Below are positions 27,862 through 35,525 of a stretch of 60,590 bases of DNA, one piece after another (position 1 is the stretch's first letter; the number at the start of each line of letters is the position of its first letter). The notes beneath the pieces were generated by a model, which saw only the letters and a program-made list of their open reading frames with translations, ran no database searches and was not told where the DNA came from. The DNA is taken from NCBI GenBank assembly GCA_017416345.1, contig JAFQCR010000005.1, positions 1 through 60,590 on the forward strand, given 5' to 3'. A program made the translations under genes and the position numbers. The stretch comes from Clostridia bacterium (GTDB lineage Bacteria; Bacillota; Clostridia; Oscillospirales; Acutalibacteraceae).

Positions 27862-29124
27862 ATGAAAAGAAGATTTTGGTTTTCAGTTTTTTGCCTTTTG
27901 ATGACCGCCGTGCTGTTGTTCAATTTCAGCGGATGCGGCACCACCGTCAAGGCCGCCGACCTTATGGAGGGTATTGCCGCCAATGAGGTTGAGGGCAAAA
28001 CGGCCGACGAAGCCTTTTTGAACGATCAGATGGAGCTTTATTTGAAGCTCTTTAAATCGTCCGCCTTGACCACCAAGGACAAAAACACCCTTGTGTCACC
28101 GCTGTCGATCCAGCTTGCGCTTGCTATGACGGCCAATGGTGCTGTGGGTGAGACCAAGGCACAGATGGAAAAGCTGTTGGGCGGCGACCTCACTATCGAG
28201 GAGCTTAACAATTATCTTTATGATTATGTGAAGAATCTCCCGTCGACCGAAAAGTCCAAGATGGAGATCGCCAACTCGATATGGTTCAGGGACGACGAAA
28301 ACCGCTTAAAGGTCGAAAAGGACTTTTTGCAGACCAACGCCGACTACTACGGTGCCGATGCCTACAAATCTCCGTTTGACGGCACAACATTGGACGACAT
28401 CAACAATTGGGTCAGCGACAATACCGACGGTATGATCGACAAGATCCTTGACGAGATCGACCCCAACGCCGTGATGTACCTCATAAACGCCATCACCTTT
28501 GACGCCGAGTGGCAGACCGTTTACAACAAAAACTCGGTTTATGACGGTGAGTTTACAAAAATCGACGGTAAGAAGCAGACCGTTACAATGATGCATTCCG
28601 AGGAGGGTCAGTTCATTTCCGACGGTAAGGCCAGAGGCTTTATAAAGCCGTACAAGGGCGCAAAGTACAGCTTTGCGGCACTGCTCCCGAATGAGGGTGT
28701 TGACCTTTACGATTATATCTCGGGTCTTTCGGCAAGCACCTTGCAAAGCACTCTTAAAAATGTCAACTATTGCGATGTCATAGCTACTATGCCAAAGTTC
28801 AGCTATGAGTATTCGCTCAAGATGAACAAGCCGCTCAATGACCACGGTATGGTCGATGCCTTTGATGTAAGGAAGGCCGATTTTTCAAAGCTCGGTCGCT
28901 CGTCGTATGGCAATATCTATGTTCACGATGTCATCCACAAGACCTTCATTTCGGTCGATGAACTCGGCACCAAGGCCGGTGCCGTGACCAAGGTCGAAAT
29001 GCGTGACGAGTGCACAATGTGGCCCATCGAGACCGTAACCTTAAACCGTCCGTTCCTGTATATGATACTCGACAATGCGACCAATCTCCCCATCTTTATG
29101 GGCGTTGTGACCGAGATCGACTAA
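27862..29124 (+). CDS. Serpin (secreted lipoprotein serine-protease inhibitor)
   Basis: A 420-residue serpin with a lipobox FSGC (Cys25). Family features include NTLVSPLSIQLALAMTANGA, NSIWFRD, LINAITFDAEWQ and PKFSYEYS. The hinge and reactive-centre loop start at HKTFISVDELGTKAGAVTKVEM (in two overlapping pieces: DELGTKAGAVT at 366-376), with small residues suited to loop insertion, and end before LNRPFLYMI. Inhibitory function is therefore likely. Gut Clostridia carry serpins (the siropins of Eubacterium siraeum) that inhibit host-type elastases. Last gene of the sigma-factor operon. Confidence 0.92.
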   Translation: MKRRFWFSVFCLLMTAVLLFNFSGCGTTVKAADLMEGIAANEVEGKTADEAFLNDQMELYLKLFKSSALTTKDKNTLVSPLSIQLALAMTANGAVGETKAQMEKLLGGDLTIEELNNYLYDYVKNLPSTEKSKMEIANSIWFRDDENRLKVEKDFLQTNADYYGADAYKSPFDGTTLDDINNWVSDNTDGMIDKILDEIDPNAVMYLINAITFDAEWQTVYNKNSVYDGEFTKIDGKKQTVTMMHSEEGQFISDGKARGFIKPYKGAKYSFAALLPNEGVDLYDYISGLSASTLQSTLKNVNYCDVIATMPKFSYEYSLKMNKPLNDHGMVDAFDVRKADFSKLGRSSYGNIYVHDVIHKTFISVDELGTKAGAVTKVEMRDECTMWPIETVTLNRPFLYMILDNATNLPIFMGVVTEID

Positions 29125-29137
29125 ACTTTAAAGCAAA

Positions 29138-29166
29138 AGCCATCGGCTGATAGTCGATGGCTTGTA
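29138..29166. terminator. Terminator after the serpin
   Basis: AGCCATCG / CGATGGCT with a nine-base loop, followed by TTGTATTT. It may also serve the convergent DUF1273 gene (A-rich on its left). Confidence 0.75.
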
Positions 29167-29167
29167 T

Positions 29168-29638
29168 TTATATTTCGATGATTTTTAAGCCCTTTTTTGC
29201 GGCATATTCAACTGTGTATGCCGTGCCGCCTGTCTGCTTACGCTTATAACAAATACATACCGCCGAATTGTCAACCATATATCGGTTTCTTGCATGCATA
29301 CAGCCTCTGTAGTACAACTCCGATGTATAGTGCACATTGTCAGCACTTTCTATAATATATTCATAGGCTTCTTTTTCTTTACTGCTCCAACCTTTTGATT
29401 GGTTCTTGCAGGGCAAGGCAAGAAATAACTGTATGTGCTGATATTTATTTTTTAATTTTAATACCGCTTCTGCGGCAAGCATGTCAAAACCCAAAGCACC
29501 TCCGCAAATGAAACAATTGATATTTTGCCCAACAAGCTCTACTATCAACAGCTCTAAGGATTTTTCAATAATTTGCACTTCCGATAAAGGTATTGTTCGA
29601 TGTCCCGTAAAACAGCAGGTCGATTCTCTTTTTATCAT
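29168..29638 (-). CDS. DUF1273/YpsA-type SLOG-fold protein
   Basis: A 156-residue Rossmann-like protein of the SLOG superfamily: TCCFTGHR at the start, FICGGALGFDMLAAE as nucleotide-binding loop, LFLALPCKNQSKGW, and ARNRYMVDNSAVCICY before GGTAYTVEYA. SLOG proteins bind nucleotides or nucleotide-derived signals, and several are linked to phage defence or NAD-type signalling. It faces a small Cro-like repressor across a 38-bp palindrome, which suggests joint regulation. Confidence 0.85.
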   Translation of the reverse strand: MIKRESTCCFTGHRTIPLSEVQIIEKSLELLIVELVGQNINCFICGGALGFDMLAAEAVLKLKNKYQHIQLFLALPCKNQSKGWSSKEKEAYEYIIESADNVHYTSELYYRGCMHARNRYMVDNSAVCICYKRKQTGGTAYTVEYAAKKGLKIIEI

Positions 29639-29651
29639 AATATCACCTCTA

Positions 29652-29689
29652 TATAGATTATAGCATTATATAATGCATTAGTCTATATG
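29652..29689. promoter_or_regulatory. 38-bp near-perfect palindrome, probable operator
   Basis: The sequence centred at 29670/29671 (core GCATTATATAATGC, outer arms ATATAGA / TCTATAT) is a dyad with only a few mismatches. It lies in the divergent control region of the DUF1273 gene and the small XRE gene and is the natural binding site for the latter. Confidence 0.7.
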
Positions 29690-29747
29690 TAAAAGTTAAT
29701 TATAAGTTATTATCTCATTAAAACGTTATGTAATGGAGAAATGACTT

Positions 29748-29957
29748 ATGATTAGATTGCGCGCAAAAGAGCTTCTGGAGAAAAACGGCAAAACAAAATA
29801 CTGGTTGTATAAGCAGTTGGGAATGAGCTATCAAAATTTCAGCAAAATGATAAATAATGAAACCAAGTCGATACGTTACGAAAATATAGAAACCCTTTGT
29901 CTGCTGTTCTCATGTACACCAAACGATTTGTTTGAAATAAACAATGAAAAATTGTAA
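29748..29957 (+). CDS. Small Cro/C1-type (XRE) regulator
   Basis: A 69-residue helix-turn-helix protein (LLEKNGKTKYWLYKQLGMSY, NFSKMINNETKSIRYENIET) similar to the YozG/Cro-like one-domain repressors. Ribosome site GGAG precedes the ATG by 8 bases. It is divergent from the DUF1273 gene and probably binds the palindrome at 29652-29689. Confidence 0.85.
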   Translation: MIRLRAKELLEKNGKTKYWLYKQLGMSYQNFSKMINNETKSIRYENIETLCLLFSCTPNDLFEINNEKL

Positions 29958-30094
29958 CGGGAAGTGCCTTTCAGGTGGGTTCGTGTGGTTTCTACCGACA
30001 GTAGAGTTGTGAAATGTAACCTCTACAGACCCTTAAAATCAAAGATACCTGCCTTTTACTACGGTAGGTTGATAAAAGTTATATTATCAAATAA

Positions 30095-30131
30095 AATGAT
30101 CCTGTCCATAAAACGGAAAGGATCATTTTTT
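30095..30131 (+). promoter_or_regulatory. Terminator-like leader hairpin directly before DegV
   Basis: AATGATCCT and AAGGATCATT form a stem followed by TTTTTT that ends at the ATG. The ribosome site (GGAAAGG) is inside the 3' arm, so the hairpin could act as an attenuator or hide the ribosome site. Confidence 0.5.
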
Positions 30132-30974
30132 ATGAATTTGGAAGAAATTTTGATAGTTGCCGATTCGTCGGCTGATTTGAGAGAGCTCGACGGTGTGGGC
30201 TTTGGCGTGGCACCCTTGAAGATCATTACCAAGGAAAAGGAATATGTCGATGACACCTCGCTCGACGTAGAGAAAATGGTCTCGGAGCTTGCAAAATACA
30301 AGGGCAAGTCGTCATCGTCCTGTCCCAATGCTTCGGATTGGTTGAGCGCCTTTGGCAATGCGAGATACATATTCTGCGTGACCATAACGGCAACGCTGTC
30401 GGGCAGCTACAATGCCGCAATGATGGCCAAGGCCGAGTATGAGGAGCAGCACCCCGACCGCAGGGTGTTTGTTCTGAACTCTCTGTCTGCAGGACCCGAG
30501 CTCAAGCTTATGATAGACAAAATAAAGGAGCTTTGTCTGGCAGGGCTTAACTTTGATGAGGTATGCGAAAAAGTGACCGAATATACCAAAAGCACGGGAC
30601 TGCTTTTTATGCTGGAAAGCCTTAAAAACTTCGCCAACAACGGACGTGTCAGCCCCATTGTCGCCAAGGCGGTGGGATTGCTCGGTATCCGTATGGTGGG
30701 AAAGGCGAGTGACAAGGGCGATCTTCAGCCCCTGGACAAATGCCGCGGTGAGCAAAAGGCCTTAAAGGCTATCGTCAACCGCCTTAAAAGCTCGGGACTT
30801 GAAAAGGGTAGGGTGCTGATCGACCATTGCTTCAACCTCACGGCGGCCGAGGCGCTTAAAGGACAGATCAGCCTTGAATTTCCGCACGTTGCGGTTGAGA
30901 TCGGCAAGTGCCACGGACTTTGCAGCTTTTACGCCGAAAAGGGCGGATTGCTTATAGGATTTGAAAAGTTTTAA
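30132..30974 (+). CDS. DegV-family fatty-acid-binding protein
   Basis: A 280-residue DegV protein starting at ATG 30132: ILIVADSSADL at the start, KSSSSCPNASDWLSAF, VTITATLSGSYNAAMMAK and LNSLSAGPELKL are the lipid-binding and EDD-fold signatures. DegV/FakB proteins bind fatty acids for the FakA kinase, but no fakA gene is near. The C terminus AEKGGLLIGFEK is also typical. Confidence 0.9.
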   Translation: MNLEEILIVADSSADLRELDGVGFGVAPLKIITKEKEYVDDTSLDVEKMVSELAKYKGKSSSSCPNASDWLSAFGNARYIFCVTITATLSGSYNAAMMAKAEYEEQHPDRRVFVLNSLSAGPELKLMIDKIKELCLAGLNFDEVCEKVTEYTKSTGLLFMLESLKNFANNGRVSPIVAKAVGLLGIRMVGKASDKGDLQPLDKCRGEQKALKAIVNRLKSSGLEKGRVLIDHCFNLTAAEALKGQISLEFPHVAVEIGKCHGLCSFYAEKGGLLIGFEKF

Positions 30975-30984
30975 AAGACAAAAA

Positions 30985-31018
30985 GTGACCCAAGCTTTTT
31001 ACGGCTTGGGTCATCGTC
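30985..31018. terminator. Terminator between DegV and the convergent SDR
   Basis: GACCCAAGC / GCTTGGGTC with a T-rich loop, flanked by AAAAG on the left and TCTTATTTT on the right. Confidence 0.7.
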
Positions 31019-31897
31019 TTATTTTAGGTCTTCGTATATCTTCTGTGCGGCTTGGCCGATGGAACTGCTTTCAGGTCTTGAGCAGGTCTTGAGCCTTTTC
31101 AGCTTTGGCAGACCCCATACGTTAAAGATGCGTGGACCTATCCATTGATGGTAGGCTGTGGAGCGGAAAGCGCCCTTCAGAATGCACAAGGCCGCCTTTT
31201 TGGGCTTCATAAAAATAACCTTCATCGGGTGCTTTATTACGGCAAATATCACCTTGGGGTAGTGCGCCGTTATGTTGGTGAAGGTGATACCGGGATGCAC
31301 CACCGAAAGGGTAACATCGGTCTCTCCTTTGAAAAGCTCATACAAGGAAAACATCAGGTAGCGCTTGGCGTTGCCGTAGACCTTGGAAGAGGCCGTGCGT
31401 GTAGAAAAATCGGTGTCGTCGGGGTCGGTTTTGGAGTAGTTGTGGGCAATGCTTCCCACCGCAACCACGTGTCCGCAACGCTCCTTGAGATGGGGCATAA
31501 GCTCACGTATCATATAGTAGGGCGACACAAAATTTATCTGAAAAACATTGTCAAACCCCGCAGAACTTTTGTGCCGTGGGATGCTGTAGGCACCTGCGTT
31601 GTGGATAAACATATCAAGCGGAAGATTTTTAAGCGTTCTCACGGCGATTTTGACCGAGTTTATATCCTCAAGGTCGACCTTAATGCGGGTAATTTTGCAA
31701 TCGGGGTAGAGAATCTGTAATTCCTTTTGGAAATTTGCCGACTTTTGAGAGTTGCGGTCAAGCAAAACGAGGTCAGCATTCAGCTCACACAGAAATTTGC
31801 AAAGCTCGGTTCCAAGCCCACCTGTTGTACCCGTTACGGCAATGGTTTTACCTGACAGGTCGCTCGTGTTCATTTTCAGCCATTTTTCAAAATTCAC
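31019..31897 (-). CDS. Short-chain dehydrogenase/reductase (retinol-dehydrogenase-like)
   Basis: A 292-residue SDR with a GTG start at 31897, chosen because AAGGAGGT lies six bases upstream; longer forms lack such a site. NAD(P)-binding TGTTGGLGTEL, NNAG-type HNAGAYS, catalytic Ser in VAVGSIAHN and the Tyr/Lys pair in VYGNAKRYL are all present. The C-terminal extension resembles the WWOX/RDH-type SDRs of Clostridia. The substrate is unknown. Confidence 0.85.
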   Translation of the reverse strand: MNFEKWLKMNTSDLSGKTIAVTGTTGGLGTELCKFLCELNADLVLLDRNSQKSANFQKELQILYPDCKITRIKVDLEDINSVKIAVRTLKNLPLDMFIHNAGAYSIPRHKSSAGFDNVFQINFVSPYYMIRELMPHLKERCGHVVAVGSIAHNYSKTDPDDTDFSTRTASSKVYGNAKRYLMFSLYELFKGETDVTLSVVHPGITFTNITAHYPKVIFAVIKHPMKVIFMKPKKAALCILKGAFRSTAYHQWIGPRIFNVWGLPKLKRLKTCSRPESSSIGQAAQKIYEDLK

Positions 31898-31971
31898 GCC
31901 CGTACCTCCTTTTTTTAACAATATAATTTTACCATACACACCCTTGATTGTAAAGGTGACTTTTATGATGC

Positions 31972-32835
31972 CTACAGCCTTCTTCGGCTTTGGCTGTATT
32001 TTAAGGGTGTTGTGCCGATGTGTTGCTTGAAGCATTTTATAAAGTAGGAGCAATCCGAAAAGCCGCTGTCAAAGCAGGCCTCGGTCACGGTGGCACCGTC
32101 GTCCAAAAGCCGTTTTGCAAAGGCTACTCGGCGTATACGGATATAAGAATTGATATTTACACCGATATGAGCCTTGAACATTGACGAAAGATAGGGAAGT
32201 GTCACGTGCAAACGGTCGGCAATATCGGCCACCGAGGGTATTTCGGTCAAGTTTCGGTCAATATACCCCAAAGCATCCTTGATAAGCAAGGGCAGTTGTC
32301 CGACGTTGCGGGTCTGTTCGTTTTTCGCGGTCTGACCGCAGGAGTCGACCGTGCACATAAGCTCGATTATCTTGCCGTATGCTTCAAGGTGTTCACGGTC
32401 ACCGCCGTCAAAGGCAAGTCGGTCAATGCTGTAAAGCAACGGCTTTATAATACTCCATTCTGACGCCGACAAGCTCACAACGGCCGAAGCATTTTCGGGA
32501 CGGTCGAGTATCTTCTGCAATGGGTCAAAGGTGAGGCCTAAAAAGGCGTCAACGGGAATAAGAATGTAAAACCGCTCATAAACTGCGGTCGATCTTACTA
32601 CCGCCTTGTGCACCTCATGCGGGTTTATCAGAATGATGTCGCCCTCTTTTAAGGTGTAGTACGACTCACCGACAATATAATCGACATCGCCCGAGATGTA
32701 GATAAACACCTCTACATAATTGTTGATGTGTAAGGAGTGCGAGTCGGGGCTCTCACAGCTTTTTTTGTAAACGAAGGTCAAAGGCTCCTGCGTTTTTAAA
32801 AGCTTCAATCGGTTTTCGTGCAGTATGCGTTCCAT
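31972..32835 (-). CDS. AraC-family regulator of the sugar locus
   Basis: A 287-residue protein with a cupin sensor domain (YVEVFIYISGDVDYIVGESY, GDIILINPHEVH) and a C-terminal AraC helix-turn-helix pair (VADIADRLHVTLPYLSSMFK, TEACFDSGFSDCSYFIKCFK). Ribosome site AAAGAGGATG. It is divergent from the isomerase/oxidoreductase fusion at 32947, with a 111-bp shared control region, and is the likely activator of that carbohydrate gene. Confidence 0.9.
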   Translation of the reverse strand: MERILHENRLKLLKTQEPLTFVYKKSCESPDSHSLHINNYVEVFIYISGDVDYIVGESYYTLKEGDIILINPHEVHKAVVRSTAVYERFYILIPVDAFLGLTFDPLQKILDRPENASAVVSLSASEWSIIKPLLYSIDRLAFDGGDREHLEAYGKIIELMCTVDSCGQTAKNEQTRNVGQLPLLIKDALGYIDRNLTEIPSVADIADRLHVTLPYLSSMFKAHIGVNINSYIRIRRVAFAKRLLDDGATVTEACFDSGFSDCSYFIKCFKQHIGTTPLKYSQSRRRL

Positions 32836-32946
32836 AACATCCTCTTTGATTAAAAAATTACTATTTTTCTATAAAACTATGCTATAAATAAAACGTATTT
32901 TATTTTATTATAATAGCAAATCTTAGTTTTTTCAAGGAGGAATATT

Positions 32947-34842
32947 ATGTATATTTCGGTTTTTTCGGATGAATTGAAGCAGGAGGTCACAAGTGTTCTG
33001 CCCAAATTTAAGGAATGGGGCTTGGAATACGTCGACTTCCGCGGACTTATCAACGGTCTGCCTATCGAAAAGCAATCGGTCGAGCAGTTGAAGGCCTTGA
33101 AGGCACAGATGGAGTCATTGGGACTTAAAACCGGTGTCATCCAGTCGTCACTCTGCAAGGTACATCTGCCGAGTGAGGACAGAATCAAGCTCGAAATGGA
33201 AAAGCTTGAGGGCATCATCCGTGCCTGCGACATTCTGGATACTCGTCTTGTGCGCTCGTTCAACTTCTGGCAGCATAAGCAGGACGACCCCGAGTGCGGC
33301 ATCCTTGCCACCCGTCCCGACGAGCTGTCAAAAGTGCTTGAAATGTTCTACCCCATTGCCAAAAGAGCACGTGAGGCAGGGCTTATTTTAGGTATCGAAA
33401 ACTGCGGTCAGACCCCCGAAGAGGTCATCACCGTGTTGGATGCGCTCAATGTACCGGAATGGGGTATGGCCTGGGATGTTTCCAATATGTTTGAACTGCT
33501 GCCTGAGGCTCAGGGCGATTGCATCGAGTATTTCACCCGTGCGCTCGGCTATGCCAATATGCTTCATGTCAAGGCCAGAGGAGTTTTGAATGAGGTCGAG
33601 GGCAAAAAGGTACCGTGGGAGCGAGTGCTCAAGGGTGCCGCTGTCACGGGTAAAAATATGCCGGTATCCATCGAGACCCACGTGCCCAACGGCAACGTGC
33701 TGACGGGCGAAGAGGCTACCAAAAAGTGCTACGACTACATAAAAAAGGTATGGCCTGCATCGGCACCCGGCGATATGGAGTCGGCATTGGCCGTCAAGCA
33801 AAAATTTGACCGCCCCTACCGTGATGACCCCGTCAATATGGTGGTCATCGGTCTCGGAATGGGCAAAAACCGTTGCGCCCAGATAAGAGATACCGTCGGC
33901 ATCAACCTTTACGGCGTTGTGGACACCAATTTGGAAAAGGCCAAGGCGGTGGGTGAACAGTTCAAGGTGCCGTATACCGATGACATCAACGTATTTTTGA
34001 ACGACCCCAAGGTCGAGGCTTGCTACGTTGTCACTCCTACGGGTCTGCATTGCGAGGTTGCCGCAAAGTGCCTCAACGCAGGCAAGCACGTGCTGGTCAC
34101 CAAGCCGATGGACATAAATCACGAGCGTTGCACCGACCTTATAAAATTGGCTGAAGAAAAGGGACTTGTTTTGGGCTGTGACTTTGACCTGCACTTCAGA
34201 GGCGCTTTGACCGAGCTTAAAAAGGCGGTCGACGACGGCTTTTTCGGCAAGCTCAAATCGGCCAATATGATACTCAATATCAAGCGCACTCCCGAGTATT
34301 TTAAAGAAAACGGCGGTTGGCGAGGCACCTGGGCTCTTGACGGCGGCGGTGCTTTGAGCAACCAGGGCATCCACGAGATCAACCGTATGGTGGCACTTTT
34401 CGGTATGCCCCAAGCGGTCAAATGCTCGGTCACCCGTCAGACCCACGATATCGAGGTCGAGGACTACGGTATTTCCGAGTGGAAATATGAAAACGGTATG
34501 GTGGCACGCATTTCGTCCACCACATCTTATCCTGCCTCGTCGTGGTACACCCGTTTTGAGGTCTACGGCGACAAGGGGGCATACCTGCAGACCTCGGGCG
34601 GTCCCGAGGGCAACCATACCTATTGGTTCAAAGGCGGCAAGTGGACCGAGGATTCACCGTATCCTACCAAGAAAGAGTGGAATCAGGCGGCCGATAATTT
34701 TGCCAACGCCATCCGCACGGGCGAGCCGCTTATCGTCACGGCTTCTGAGGGTCTGACCTCACGCTACGTGCTGGATAAAATGTACGAAAGCTCTCAAAAC
34801 GGTGAGGGCTGGGTCGAGATCGGCTTGAGGGATAAAAATTGA
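32947..34842 (+). CDS. Fusion of xylose-isomerase-like TIM barrel and Gfo/Idh/MocA oxidoreductase
   Basis: A 631-residue two-enzyme fusion. Residues 1-275 are an AP-endonuclease-2/IolE-type sugar isomerase barrel with a metal set in GIENCG, AWDVSN, LHVKARG and SIETHV. Residues about 293-630 are a Gfo/Idh/MocA NAD(P)-dependent dehydrogenase: nucleotide loop VVIGLGMGKNRC, VVTPTGLH, TKPMDIN (the E/T-K-P lysine) and GGGALSNQGIHEINR. These two activities often occur as neighbouring genes in inositol and unusual-sugar catabolism (keto-intermediate oxidation and isomerisation), so fusion would channel the intermediate. Start ATG with AAGGAGG. It overlaps the next gene by four bases. Confidence 0.88.
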   Translation: MYISVFSDELKQEVTSVLPKFKEWGLEYVDFRGLINGLPIEKQSVEQLKALKAQMESLGLKTGVIQSSLCKVHLPSEDRIKLEMEKLEGIIRACDILDTRLVRSFNFWQHKQDDPECGILATRPDELSKVLEMFYPIAKRAREAGLILGIENCGQTPEEVITVLDALNVPEWGMAWDVSNMFELLPEAQGDCIEYFTRALGYANMLHVKARGVLNEVEGKKVPWERVLKGAAVTGKNMPVSIETHVPNGNVLTGEEATKKCYDYIKKVWPASAPGDMESALAVKQKFDRPYRDDPVNMVVIGLGMGKNRCAQIRDTVGINLYGVVDTNLEKAKAVGEQFKVPYTDDINVFLNDPKVEACYVVTPTGLHCEVAAKCLNAGKHVLVTKPMDINHERCTDLIKLAEEKGLVLGCDFDLHFRGALTELKKAVDDGFFGKLKSANMILNIKRTPEYFKENGGWRGTWALDGGGALSNQGIHEINRMVALFGMPQAVKCSVTRQTHDIEVEDYGISEWKYENGMVARISSTTSYPASSWYTRFEVYGDKGAYLQTSGGPEGNHTYWFKGGKWTEDSPYPTKKEWNQAADNFANAIRTGEPLIVTASEGLTSRYVLDKMYESSQNGEGWVEIGLRDKN

Positions 34843-35363
34843 ACACGCTTTATTGGGTAGCACAGATATTCGGTGCGGCGGCCATTATTGATTCGTTCAT
34901 CATTTTTCAGCAGGCCGACCGTAGAAGGCTGCTTGCTTTAAAAATGCTGCAGGACATCTGTTGGCTAACGCATTATCTGCTGTTATCGGCATTTTCGGCG
35001 GCGGCCACAAGTGCGATATGCTTTTTCAGAGGCATTGTTTTTTATAACAATTCAAAAAAATGGGCCTCGTCAAAATGGTGGTTGTTCGGCTTTATCACGC
35101 TTTATGCCGTGTCGGCGGTGCTGACGTGGGAGGATATATTCTGCATTTTCCCTGCTTTAAGCTCAACCCTTTCGGCCATCGCCTTCTGGGTCAAGGACAC
35201 CCGAAGCACCAAGCTGATATCCATCGGTGCATCGTCAAGCACGCTGGTGTATAACATAACACACAGTCGGTCGATACCCGTTTATATCGGCATCGCAATG
35301 ACAATATCCTCGTCGGTGATCTCGCTCATCCGCACAGCCAAAAGCAAAAAACGACAATATTAA
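34839..35363 (+). CDS. YgjV-family membrane protein
   Basis: A 174-residue protein with five or six membrane segments, starting at TTG 34839 inside the stop of the previous gene (TTGA). The N-terminal QIFGAAAIIDSFIIFQQADRR (two parts) and CFFRGIVFY with SIPVYIGIAMTISSS are characteristic of the Imp-YgjV family. Function unknown. It is translationally coupled to the fusion enzyme, so transport or export of a related compound is possible. Confidence 0.75.
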   Translation: MNTLYWVAQIFGAAAIIDSFIIFQQADRRRLLALKMLQDICWLTHYLLLSAFSAAATSAICFFRGIVFYNNSKKWASSKWWLFGFITLYAVSAVLTWEDIFCIFPALSSTLSAIAFWVKDTRSTKLISIGASSSTLVYNITHSRSIPVYIGIAMTISSSVISLIRTAKSKKRQY

Positions 35364-35365
35364 AC

Positions 35366-35403
35366 CAAAGCGGAACTTCCAATGAAGGGAGTACCGCTTT
35401 TTG
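35366..35403 (+). terminator. Terminator after the ygjV-like gene
   Basis: AAAGCGG-ACTTCC / GGGAGT-CCGCTTT hairpin followed by TTTTTG. Confidence 0.75.
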
Positions 35404-35454
35404 TGGTGATTTTACAATTGATGGACTATTCTATTATAAAATGCCCAAGGCTAC

Positions 35455-35484
35455 TTTACTGTGCTGTGGGCGGTGTGCTATACT
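35455..35484 (+). promoter_or_regulatory. Possible promoter of the mannosidase operon
   Basis: TTTACT, an 18-base spacer and TATACT lie 41 bases before the GH38 start. The boxes are only moderate matches. Confidence 0.4.
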
Positions 35485-35525
35485 GAAGCAAACCAAGGTA
35501 AAATTATTACAAAGAGGTTTGAGGT

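Noticed and set aside
33388-34617. 409-codon minus-strand frame opposite the isomerase/oxidoreductase fusion
   Set aside because: It is antisense to a gene with two complete enzyme domains and lacks a start signal.
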